From Sulfidibacterium sp964588415 (GTDB taxonomy: Bacteria; Bacteroidota; Bacteroidia; Bacteroidales; F082): a DNA stretch of 21,913 bases. Below the pieces are notes generated by a model, which saw only the letters and a program-made list of their open reading frames with translations, made no database searches and was not told where the DNA came from. This document shows, one piece after another, positions 6,956 through 14,111 of the stretch. The position numbers were made by a program, and so were the translations under genes. How positions within the stretch are numbered: the first letter of the stretch is position 1; each line of letters opens with the position of its first letter. Location of the stretch: contig CAZPPK010000037.1 in NCBI GenBank assembly GCA_964588415.1, forward strand, positions 1 to 21,913. Direction: 5' to 3'.

Positions 6956-8098
6956 CTATTTCTTCACTAAGCTTCTTGAAATAATAATTTTCTGGATTTC
7001 AGAAGTTCCTTCGTAAATCTGGGTCAGTTTAGCTTCACGCATCAGGCGCTCTACATGATACTCTTTTACATAACCATAACCACCATGGATTTGAACCGCT
7101 TCAGTAGTTACTTCCATGGCCATATCGGCAGCATATTGCTTTGCCATGGCTCCTGCTACAGTAATGGATTTATGATTGTCTTTCAACCAAGCCGCTTTTA
7201 TACAAAGATTTCTTGCATTTTCAATTTTTACGGCCATATCAGAAAGTTTAAATGCCACCGACTGATGATTGATGATCTCAGTACCGAAAGCTTTTCTTTC
7301 CTGGGAATAAGCCAGTGCCCGTTCAAAAGCGCCGGAAGCAATGCCAAGAGCTTGTGAAGCAATGCCAATACGACCAGCTTCCAATGCCATCATGGCAAAT
7401 TTGAATCCGAAACCATCTTCTCCTATGCGGTTTTCTTTCGGAACTTTCACATCCGAAAACATTACGGAATGTGTATCGGAACTACGCATACCCATTTTAT
7501 TTTCATGAGGCCCCAGCGTTATTCCAGGTGTATTTTTTTCAACGATAAATGCATTGATGCCATGCGATTTTTTATCAGGATGAGTCTGTGCCATCACAAG
7601 ATAAACAGAAGCAGAAGCAGCATTAGAAATCCAGTTTTTTGTTCCGTTTAACAAATAATAATCGCCTTTGTCTTCGGCAACCGTATGTTGATGCGTAGCG
7701 TCGGAACCAGCTTCAGGTTCTGAAAGCAAAAAAGCACCAATAATTTCTCCACGGGCCAACGGTTTTAAATACTTTTGCTTCTGTTCCTCACTGGCAAAAC
7801 GTTCCAATCCGTAACAAACCAAAGAGTTATTTACCGACATGATTACGGCGACAGAAGCATCCACTTTGGCAATCTCCTCTATAGCAAGCACATAAGATAT
7901 CGTATCCATACCTGCACCATCGTATTCTGAGGAAACCATCATTCCGAAAAATCCGAGTTCGGCAAGGTTTTTAACATGTCGGGTTGGAAATTCAGCTTTC
8001 TCCTCACGCTCCAGCACATCCTGGCTCAATTCGCGCTGGGCATAATCTCTGGCAGCTTGCTGAATCATAAGCTGTTCCTCAGTATAATCGAAGTTCAT
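6956..8098 (-). CDS. Acyl-CoA dehydrogenase (short-chain/butyryl-CoA type)
   Basis: FAD enzyme that introduces the trans-2,3 double bond into acyl-CoA and passes electrons to ETF. At 380 residues it is typical of the SCAD/butyryl-CoA dehydrogenase group. Signature 1 appears as FLLSEPEAGSDA (about 127-138), the flavin-binding central domain. Signature 2 near the C-terminus is QIYEGTSEIQKIIISRSL, in which Glu363 is the expected catalytic base. AVQIHGGYGYVKEYHVERLM is the conserved tetramer/flavin contact segment. The YEGTSEIQ position of the glutamate excludes the isovaleryl and long-chain arrangements, but exact chain length cannot be read from sequence. etfBA lies 217 bp downstream on the same strand, the expected electron acceptor. 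It has its own promoter motif. Confidence 0.94.
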   Translation of the reverse strand: MNFDYTEEQLMIQQAARDYAQRELSQDVLEREEKAEFPTRHVKNLAELGFFGMMVSSEYDGAGMDTISYVLAIEEIAKVDASVAVIMSVNNSLVCYGLERFASEEQKQKYLKPLARGEIIGAFLLSEPEAGSDATHQHTVAEDKGDYYLLNGTKNWISNAASASVYLVMAQTHPDKKSHGINAFIVEKNTPGITLGPHENKMGMRSSDTHSVMFSDVKVPKENRIGEDGFGFKFAMMALEAGRIGIASQALGIASGAFERALAYSQERKAFGTEIINHQSVAFKLSDMAVKIENARNLCIKAAWLKDNHKSITVAGAMAKQYAADMAMEVTTEAVQIHGGYGYVKEYHVERLMREAKLTQIYEGTSEIQKIIISRSLVKK

Positions 8099-8129
8099 GG
8101 TTAATTTTTTTACTGTTATTGTCCAGCCA

Positions 8130-8137
8130 CAAACCTA
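8130..8137 (-). promoter_or_regulatory. Bacteroidota -7 promoter motif for the acyl-CoA dehydrogenase
   Basis: Minus-strand TAGGTTTG, a perfect TAnnTTTG, with 31 nt before the ATG at 8098. It falls in the 70-bp gap after the upstream FMN enzyme gene and suggests separate initiation. Confidence 0.55.
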
Positions 8138-8168
8138 CGAAATATTTGCTTTTTAACCGTTCTAAATT

Positions 8169-9113
8169 TCACCAGTGCAATCCTGACAACCGATCAGAAG
8201 TTTGGTTAAAACCGGAAACTATTTCCTGGATAATTTGTTCTGACGATTTGATCTCATGGATGGTTCCGGCAACCTGTCCGATCTCCAGTTCTCCTTCGTT
8301 GACATCTCCTTCAAACATCCCTCTTTTGGCACGTCCGCGACCTAAAATCTTACTTAATTCTTCCAGGCTGGCACCTGAAAGTTCCGCCTGACGGACCCTT
8401 TCAAAAAATGCGTTACGAAGCAATCGTACCGGAACCAGTTTTTTCATGGTGAGATAGGTGTCACCGTCACCGGCATCAACGATTTTATTTTTAAATGCTT
8501 CATGAGCCGAAGATTCTTTTGAAGCGGCAAAAACACTTCCCATTTGAACCCCATCACCCCCTAGTGCCATGGCTGCAAAAGCAGCTTTCCCGGATGCAAT
8601 ACCGCCGGCAGCAATCAAAGGAATATCAACTACTTCACGGATCATGGTAATTAAAACCATGGTGGTGGTCTCTTCAAAACCATCATGTCCTCCGGCTTCA
8701 AAACCTTCGGCAACAATCGCATCCACACCAGCTTCCACAGATTTCAATGCAAACTTCTTGTTGGCAACAACATGAACAACGGTGATGCCATTTTCCTTTA
8801 GATAAAGTGTATACTTTTTAGGATTTCCTGCAGAAGTAAAAACGATTTTCACTCCCTGCTGGAGAATAATTTCTATTAACTCATCAGTTTGGGGATAAAG
8901 CAAAGGAACGTTAACCCCAAAAGGTTTATCGGTTGCTTTTTTACATTTTATGATATGTTCTTCCAGCACTTCGGGATGCATTGAACCGGAGCCGATTAGC
9001 CCCAACCCTCCGGCGTTGCTCACGGCGGAAGCCAGTTCCCAACCGCTGCACCAGATCATTCCGGCCTGGACGATGGGATATTTGATGTTGAATAAGTCGG
9101 TTATTCTGTTCAT
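8169..9113 (-). CDS. Nitronate monooxygenase / FabK-like FMN enzyme
   Basis: A 314-residue TIM-barrel flavoprotein of the 2-nitropropane dioxygenase family. The N-terminal YPIVQAGMIWCSGWELASAV (12-31) and GGLGLIGSG are the family's first FMN loop. AEGFEAGGHDG (about 134-144) holds the conserved active-site histidine. AAGGIASG (about 168-175) and GGDGVQMGSVFAASKES (about 184-200) bind the FMN phosphate. These motifs are shared by nitronate monooxygenases and by enoyl-ACP reductase II (FabK), and I cannot separate the two by eye. Placement directly before an acyl-CoA dehydrogenase and etfBA makes an acyl-thioester role worth considering, but most Bacteroidota homologues are simply labelled nitronate monooxygenase. 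No TAnnTTTG motif was found upstream. Confidence 0.85.
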   Translation of the reverse strand: MNRITDLFNIKYPIVQAGMIWCSGWELASAVSNAGGLGLIGSGSMHPEVLEEHIIKCKKATDKPFGVNVPLLYPQTDELIEIILQQGVKIVFTSAGNPKKYTLYLKENGITVVHVVANKKFALKSVEAGVDAIVAEGFEAGGHDGFEETTTMVLITMIREVVDIPLIAAGGIASGKAAFAAMALGGDGVQMGSVFAASKESSAHEAFKNKIVDAGDGDTYLTMKKLVPVRLLRNAFFERVRQAELSGASLEELSKILGRGRAKRGMFEGDVNEGELEIGQVAGTIHEIKSSEQIIQEIVSGFNQTSDRLSGLHW

Positions 9114-9222
9114 TTAATTGGGTCTCTTGTTTTTATATGAGCGTCTTTTGATTTAAGATCAAGGAACGCCGATTTTTGATTTATGATTTTGCGACATACT
9201 TCTTAAATCTCAGATCGTTAAT

Positions 9223-9259
9223 CCCTGCCTGCCATTTACCAGCCAAAGGATGGCAGGCA
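9223..9259. repeat. 37-nt palindromic repeat, copy 1
   Basis: TGCCTGCCAT (9226-9235) pairs perfectly over 10 bp with ATGGCAGGCA (9250-9259). The 14-nt loop contains CC and GG that could pair further. It matches 10553-10589 at 33 of 37 bases. The rest of the 220-bp gap between the FMN enzyme and elbB has AT-rich slippage-like text (TTTTGATTTA repeats near 9145-9190), and a tandem ATTGTCTCA at 9314-9322 and 9325-9333, but no gene. Confidence 0.75.
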
Positions 9260-9333
9260 AGCTTGTTCAATATTCAAATTCTTCATTCTTCATTTTGAAC
9301 CTGTTATCAGGCGATTGTCTCACTATTGTCTCA

Positions 9334-9996
9334 TTATCGTTTCTCCAACTCTTTCATCATCTCAGACACAACCAGGCTTGCATCTTTTCGAATATCGAGA
9401 ATTGTTGCATCCAACATGTAACAAGGTGTTGTGAAAACATTATTATTATGATCGTGAACCACCTGGCCATGTGATGTAATCACATGCTTTCCACCCATTT
9501 GCCGGATGGTGTCGACGGTTCCCTGATCATCTCCGATGGTCACTTCCACACCTTGGATGACACGGGCAACCACAGCCGGTGCAATACAAAGTGCTCCAAT
9601 GGGTTTGTGGCTTTCAAGCATTTCTTTTATAGCACGCTCCACATCAGAATTTACATTGGCTCCGGCTCCGTCAAATGCCACGGTTGACAAATTTTTTGCA
9701 GCGCCGAAACCACCGGGGAAGATCAGGGCATCAAAATCTCCGGTATCAAAACTGCTCAATGGTTTTATATCTCCACGGGCAATGCGTGCCGACTCAACAA
9801 GCGCGTTGCGTTTCTCATTCATCTCTTGTCCTGTAAGGTGATTGACAACATGATATTGATCAATATCCGGTGCAAAGCACTGATAAACGGCTCCGGACTC
9901 CATGATAGAGAGCATAGTCAAAGTGGCTTCATGAATTTCAGATCCGTCATAAACACCACATCCCGAAAGCACTACGGCAAATTTTTTCTTTTCCAT
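9334..9996 (-). CDS. elbB: ElbB-type DJ-1/PfpI superfamily protein (glyoxalase-like)
   Basis: A 220-residue cytoplasmic protein of the DJ-1/PfpI/class I glutamine amidotransferase-like fold. It matches the ElbB (isoprenoid biosynthesis protein with amidotransferase-like domain) group in length and in its motifs: VVLSGCGVYDGSEIHEA at 8-24, the FAPDIDQYHVVNHLTG segment at 41-56, ALIFPGGFGAAKNLS at 90-104 and the nucleophile elbow GALCIAPAV with Cys137. E. coli ElbB has glyoxalase activity in vitro, but its physiological role is unclear, so the function here is open. It appears monocistronic and divergent from the response regulator gene, 721 bp away across repeat-filled DNA. Confidence 0.9.
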   Translation of the reverse strand: MEKKKFAVVLSGCGVYDGSEIHEATLTMLSIMESGAVYQCFAPDIDQYHVVNHLTGQEMNEKRNALVESARIARGDIKPLSSFDTGDFDALIFPGGFGAAKNLSTVAFDGAGANVNSDVERAIKEMLESHKPIGALCIAPAVVARVIQGVEVTIGDDQGTVDTIRQMGGKHVITSHGQVVHDHNNNVFTTPCYMLDATILDIRKDASLVVSEMMKELEKR

Positions 9997-10119
9997 GATT
10001 TGTAAATTTTAGGTTTTGCGAGTTGTGCTAAATTAATAAAATGACCGGCTTCATGAGCGGGATTTGCCATTTTTAACAATTATGAGTCCTGTCTAAGAAG
10101 GTAAATTGGTGTAAATAAT

Positions 10120-10210
10120 GAAAATCAGTGTTTACCCCAACCCTAAAGGGCGCACTGATTTTCAGCCACTTCTCTTTTAGGGATTAAGGGGCAAAAGTGG
10201 CTGAAAATCA
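10120..10210. repeat. Three-arm inverted repeat with two mutually exclusive foldings
   Basis: Arm A, GAAAATCAGTG (10120-10130), pairs perfectly over 11 bp with CACTGATTTTC (10153-10163). The overlapping arm B, TGATTTTCAGCCACTT (10156-10171), pairs perfectly over 16 bp with arm C, AAGTGGCTGAAAATCA (10195-10210). The two stems share bases and cannot form together. The loops contain CCCTAAAGGG (10141-10150) and TTTAGGG (10176-10182), which are also complementary. No poly-T follows arm C directly. It lies in the divergent gap between elbB and the response regulator and encodes nothing. Confidence 0.75.
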
Positions 10211-10320
10211 AATCACAACCTTTTTATACCGGACTCAATTATCGAATTATAAAACTGAAAACTCTGACAGATTGAAACAGGAAAGAAGCCGTTTCATAAA
10301 GTTGACCTTTTCTTTTGACA

Positions 10321-10618
10321 CAGTCAACAAATAAAGAACATTCCTCCCCTTTGGGGCATTGCCCCAGACCCCAAATACTTTTTTGTGTCAAGACAAAAAA
10401 GTATTCAAAAAAGGTTAAGGCTACGTCTGCTTCTTTTGAAATCAAAAATGTGGGGAAGCTCCCAAAATCCGGCGGGCAACGTGGGAGTGAATGATTTGTT
10501 GTTTACGAAGCGGAGCCAAGGCGCATTGGATTTTGGTATCCTTTCTTTGATTCCCTGCCTGCAGTTTACCAGCCGAAGGATGGCAGGTACGGGTTTCTTT
10601 GGACAAGCAAAGAAATAG
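10321..10618. repeat. Composite non-coding element with nested hairpins
   Basis: The 721-bp gap 9997-10717 has no gene I can support. This part contains TGGGGC/GCCCCA (10352-10357 and 10361-10366, 3-nt loop), then a perfect 13-bp hairpin with AATACTTTTTTGT (10374-10386) and ACAAAAAAGTATT (10393-10405) around GTCAAG. Towards the right end TTTCTTTG (about 10542) and CAAAGAAA (about 10610) form an inverted pair enclosing a copy of the 37-nt palindrome. A 72-codon frame runs through it on the minus strand but looks like a by-product of the repeat. It resembles dispersed intergenic elements of Bacteroidota; no transposase is present. Confidence 0.6.
10553..10589. repeat. 37-nt palindromic repeat, copy 2 (nested)
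   Basis: It differs from the copy at 9223-9259 at only four positions. Its stem, TGCCTGCAGT (10556-10565) with ATGGCAGGTA (10580-10589), keeps seven Watson-Crick pairs, two wobbles and one mismatch. It sits between TTTCTTTGATT and ACGGGTTTCTTTGG, inside the composite element, as if inserted there. Confidence 0.7.
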
Positions 10619-10703
10619 CCCAATTAAAGCTTATCAAAAACATTTGGTCGGGAAAGCGTTCACAAAGGAAGCTATATAAAAACATCAGTAAACATTAAAA
10701 TCA

Positions 10704-10711
10704 TAAATTTG
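10704..10711 (+). promoter_or_regulatory. Bacteroidota -7 promoter motif for the response regulator
   Basis: TAAATTTG, a perfect TAnnTTTG, ends only 6 nt before the ATG at 10718. If used, the transcript would begin at or very near the start codon (leaderless). A chance match in AT-rich DNA is possible. Confidence 0.4.
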
Positions 10712-10717
10712 CAACTT

Positions 10718-11395
10718 ATGAAACTGTTAATTGTTGAAGATGATCACGAAATTCAGGATTCCATCCTGGCTTATCTGAAACCTGAAGGCTATGCCTGTGA
10801 ACAAGCTTTTGATTACGAGGAGGGAATGGACAAGATCGACTTTTTTAATTATGACTGTGTACTGATTGACATCAATCTTCCCGGTGGCAGCGGCGTCAAT
10901 CTGATTAAAGCACTGAAAAGGATGAAAAAGCAGTGCGGAATCATTGTGATTACCGCCCGCGATGCCATCAACGACCGGGTGAAAGCTTTGGAATTCGGCG
11001 CTGACGATTACCTGGTGAAACCTTTTAATCTCGCTGAACTGAATGCGCGCATCAAATCGCTGATCCGGCGCATTAATTTTAATGGTGAAAGCCAGATCAT
11101 AGCAGGTGATTTAACGATTTTTCCGGAAAATTTTAAGGTCACCGTGAAAGGAGAGCCCCTCGAATTGACCAAAAAAGAATTTGAACTTTTGCTTTTCTTT
11201 GCTTCCAATTCGGGCCGCGTTATTGCCAAAGAAAGTCTTGCCAGCCAGCTATGGGGAGAGAATATGGATTTTTCCTATTCCTTTGATTTTGTGTATGCGC
11301 AAATAAAAAATATTAGAAAAAAACTCAGGGACAAAGGCGCAAAAGATTACTTTCAAACCATTTACGGAGTGGGTTATAAATTTGAGGCCGAATGA
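10718..11395 (+). CDS. OmpR-family DNA-binding response regulator
   Basis: A two-domain response regulator of 225 residues, the standard length of the family. The receiver domain (1-115) has the acidic pair Glu7-Asp8-Asp9, the phospho-acceptor Asp51 in VLIDINLPGGSG, Thr79 in VITARD and Lys101 in LVKPFN. The C-terminal winged helix (about 128-225) has the family's LTKKEFELLLFFASNSGRV and ends with IYGVGYKFE. I chose ATG 10718 because it opens directly on the first beta strand (KLLIVEDD); a TTG at 10709 would add three residues within the promoter motif. Its stop codon overlaps the kinase start, so it is translated together with its partner. The regulon cannot be read from the sequence. Confidence 0.95.
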   Translation: MKLLIVEDDHEIQDSILAYLKPEGYACEQAFDYEEGMDKIDFFNYDCVLIDINLPGGSGVNLIKALKRMKKQCGIIVITARDAINDRVKALEFGADDYLVKPFNLAELNARIKSLIRRINFNGESQIIAGDLTIFPENFKVTVKGEPLELTKKEFELLLFFASNSGRVIAKESLASQLWGENMDFSYSFDFVYAQIKNIRKKLRDKGAKDYFQTIYGVGYKFEAE

Positions 11396-12654
11396 AATTA
11401 CTGACCAAAACCACGCTTTATTTTGTTACGATTACACTTTTCGTGTTTTTTTTGGGTGGAATTGGTCTGTATATCATCATGCAAAACCTGGTGGAAAAAG
11501 AGGTAAACAACGAATTGTATGACCGGATCCATTTTGTTTTGAATGAAGTCTATCACGCAAACACATTGAAAAACGTTAACTTTATCGCCAGCGAACCTAT
11601 TGAAATAGAGAAGGTTAAAAAACCACTTCAGCCACCAACCTTTCAAATGCAGGATACAGTACTCTTTAACACAGTGCAACATTTTTATTCGCCTTACAGA
11701 AGATTGAGTACAGTCGTAAAAAGTAAAGACGGGAATTACTACCGTATCAGAATTTATAAATCTCTGATCGCTTCCAATACCCTGATCGAAAAAGTGGCAC
11801 TGGTCACTACACTCATGCTGTTGCTTTTCCTTTTGCTGGCTTATTTCCTGAACCGTTACATTTTCGGAAAGATCTGGGCAGATTTTTTCGATACGCTTCA
11901 CAAAATACAGGAATTCAGCCTGAGCAATCCGCAAAAAGAAGCATTTTCATCTTCTGAACTTATTGAATTTGATGAGCTAAACCAGGTTTTAAATAAGATG
12001 ATCGACAAGATCATCAACGATTATGAAGGCATTAAGGAATTTACAGGAAACCTGTCACATGAAGTCCAGACGCCGTTGGCGATCATTAAAAACAAAACCG
12101 ATCTACTGTTTCAGGAATCGCTTAATGAAGAGCAGTTTAAGCTGACCGGCTCTATCTATTCCGCCACCAACCGGTTATCAGAAATTGTCAGAAGCCTGGG
12201 GCTGATAGCCCGCATCGACAAAAACCAGTTTACCGATCTGGCCAGCATCGATATGGAAAGCATCATCAACGAACAGCTTGAAAATTTCCAGTCGTTGATT
12301 GAATCGAAAAAAATAAAGATGACTGTCAATTTTGAAAAGGGATACGCTCTCATCATGGATAAAAACCTGGCAGAAATCCTTATTAATAACCTGATAAAAA
12401 ACGCTGTTAGGCATAACGTTGAAGGAGGTTTTATCAATATCACCGTTACCGGGAAATCATTGCTGATTTCCAACTCCGGTGAAAATCCGGGTGTTCCTAC
12501 CGATGAACTTTTCGAGCAATTTTCAAGGGCTTCCAAAGACGGTTTTATGGGCATCGGACTGGCCATCGTGCGAAAAATTACAGAACACTACGGAATGAAA
12601 ATTTCCTATGAATACGAAGATTTTAAACATGAATTTGTCATTATTTTTCCGTAA
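11392..12654 (+). CDS. Sensor histidine kinase
   Basis: Membrane-bound kinase of 420 residues paired with the OmpR-type regulator; the ATG overlaps its TGA by four bases (ATGA). TM1 is at about 10-30 and TM2 at about 135-156. The roughly 105-residue segment between them should be periplasmic and is the likely sensor; I do not recognise a named sensor fold. A HAMP-like linker leads to the dimerisation helix with LSHEVQTPLAII, where His223 is the phosphorylated residue. The ATPase domain has the N box (NNLIKNAVRHN, Asn337), a G1 region in the shortened form ISNSGENPG and the G2 motif GFMGIGLAIV (384-393). The signal sensed is unknown. hemA starts 193 bp further on the same strand. Confidence 0.93.
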   Translation: MKLLTKTTLYFVTITLFVFFLGGIGLYIIMQNLVEKEVNNELYDRIHFVLNEVYHANTLKNVNFIASEPIEIEKVKKPLQPPTFQMQDTVLFNTVQHFYSPYRRLSTVVKSKDGNYYRIRIYKSLIASNTLIEKVALVTTLMLLLFLLLAYFLNRYIFGKIWADFFDTLHKIQEFSLSNPQKEAFSSSELIEFDELNQVLNKMIDKIINDYEGIKEFTGNLSHEVQTPLAIIKNKTDLLFQESLNEEQFKLTGSIYSATNRLSEIVRSLGLIARIDKNQFTDLASIDMESIINEQLENFQSLIESKKIKMTVNFEKGYALIMDKNLAEILINNLIKNAVRHNVEGGFINITVTGKSLLISNSGENPGVPTDELFEQFSRASKDGFMGIGLAIVRKITEHYGMKISYEYEDFKHEFVIIFP

Positions 12655-12847
12655 ATATTTTCATAGCAACGCGGTTTCAGTTCTTCACCTAGCTGTCAAC
12701 GCTTAAACACACGGCATTCTAAAGGCTGAAGCGGTCTTTATTTGTAATTTTTATAAATTACCTATTATCCCTGATTTTACTGTCAATTTCAGAATTCATA
12801 CAGATTCTCCCACGTTCTTTGTACTACAAAAATTCTAAAAACGGGAA

Positions 12848-14104
12848 ATGACAGGTTTAGTAGGAATCAGCTATAAATCAGCAGACTTGGAAATCAGAGA
12901 ACGTTTTGCTTATACCAAGGAAGACATTGTCGAGATGGCTGACAACTTTTTAAAAAGCGGAATCATTCAAGGGGTGGTTATTCTTTCCACCTGCAACCGC
13001 AGCGAAATTTACTACAGTTGCCCCAGGGAAAAAACAAAAGATGCTCTCGAAACCATCCTGAATGAACTATCTGTAAGAAAAAATTACAACAGCTCACTTG
13101 CCCCTTATTTCTATTTCAAAGAAAATTCCAAAATGGTGGATCACCTGTTTAAGGTTGTTTCAGGAATTGATTCACTCATTCTCGGAGAAGACCAGATTAT
13201 CGGGCAGGTTAAAGAAGCTTTCAGCTTTGCTGAAGAGATAAAATCGACAGATAAGATATTGAGGCGTCTTTTTACCAAAGCTTTTGAGGTTGGAAAGAAA
13301 GTTCGTACCGACACTCAGATTAGCCGCGGTTCTGCTTCGGCCAGCTCGGCAGCTGTAAATCTTGCCCATCAACGTTTTATGAACATGAAAGAACTTCATG
13401 TAATGATGGTTGGCGCAGGCCAGACCGGACAACTGGTACTTAACAGTTTGAGAAAATCAAAATTTGCTTCACTGACCATTGCCAACAGGACTTATTCAAA
13501 GGCTGAAGAGTTGGCTGAGATCTATGGCGGAAAAAGTATTAGAATAGACGAAATTGATCAGTATCTACCGGGTTGTGATATGATTTTTATCGCCACTGAT
13601 GCCAAAGAGCCGATCGTAAAAGTTGAATCTGTGAAAAAAGCGGTTCAGCTTAGGAGCAGCGATCAGCGCCAATCATATTTCGATCTTTCCGTACCACGCA
13701 ATATTGAAGATAGTGTGGCTCTAATAGAAGGTGTCGAGCTTTTTACCATTGACGACCTGCAAAGCATTGTGCAAAGCACCACTCATAACAGGAAAAAGGA
13801 AATTTCTGCTGCCATGGAGATCATCGACAAAGCCACGGCTCATTTTACGGAGTGGGAACATGAGCAGGAACTGGTTCCAACAATCCTGAAAATCAAAAAG
13901 AATTTTCATCAGCTTAACCATGAAGAAATGGAAGAGTTTATGAAGATCCGTTCTTTAAAAGAACATGAATTATTAGAAGAATATTCCAATCACATCACAG
14001 AAAAATTTGCCCGGGTTTTCATTAAAAACCTTAAAAGCATTTCCAAAGAAGTTAATAATAGTGAGGACTTCATCGCAATGGCTGAGGGTTTTTTTGAATT
14101 ATAA
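12848..14104 (+). CDS. hemA: Glutamyl-tRNA reductase
   Basis: First committed step of the C5 tetrapyrrole route: NADPH-dependent reduction of glutamyl-tRNA(Glu) to glutamate-1-semialdehyde. The 418 residues match the family. Cys49 in ILSTCNRSEIY is the nucleophile that forms the thioester. GIDSLILGEDQIIGQVKEAF is the conserved hinge region of the catalytic domain. VMMVGAGQTGQL (185-196) is the NADPH-binding glycine motif. The C-terminal helices (from about 320) form the dimerisation domain. It begins the hem cluster; hemC follows after 7 bp. The 193-bp leader has no perfect TAnnTTTG, only one-mismatch candidates such as TTTATTTG near 12735, so its promoter is unassigned. Confidence 0.97.
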   Translation: MTGLVGISYKSADLEIRERFAYTKEDIVEMADNFLKSGIIQGVVILSTCNRSEIYYSCPREKTKDALETILNELSVRKNYNSSLAPYFYFKENSKMVDHLFKVVSGIDSLILGEDQIIGQVKEAFSFAEEIKSTDKILRRLFTKAFEVGKKVRTDTQISRGSASASSAAVNLAHQRFMNMKELHVMMVGAGQTGQLVLNSLRKSKFASLTIANRTYSKAEELAEIYGGKSIRIDEIDQYLPGCDMIFIATDAKEPIVKVESVKKAVQLRSSDQRQSYFDLSVPRNIEDSVALIEGVELFTIDDLQSIVQSTTHNRKKEISAAMEIIDKATAHFTEWEHEQELVPTILKIKKNFHQLNHEEMEEFMKIRSLKEHELLEEYSNHITEKFARVFIKNLKSISKEVNNSEDFIAMAEGFFEL

Positions 14105-14111
14105 GTAGCGT

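Noticed and set aside
9145..9190. TTTTGATTTA-rich text as an operator or tandem repeat
   Set aside because: The units are irregular and AT-rich; simple slippage or decay explains them and no clear operator symmetry is present.
10120..10405. CRISPR array suggested by recurrent short repeats
   Set aside because: The repeats are inverted arms of hairpins, not regularly spaced direct repeats with unique spacers, and no cas genes are near.
10385..10618. Short frames on both strands in the composite repeat before the response regulator
   Set aside because: The region is built of inverted repeats, and both frames cross hairpins and the nested palindrome; they are better explained as by-products.
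11398..11934. 178-codon open frame antisense to the sensor kinase gene
   Set aside because: It lies wholly within the kinase reading frame, shows no family features and has a composition expected from the reverse complement of the kinase codons.
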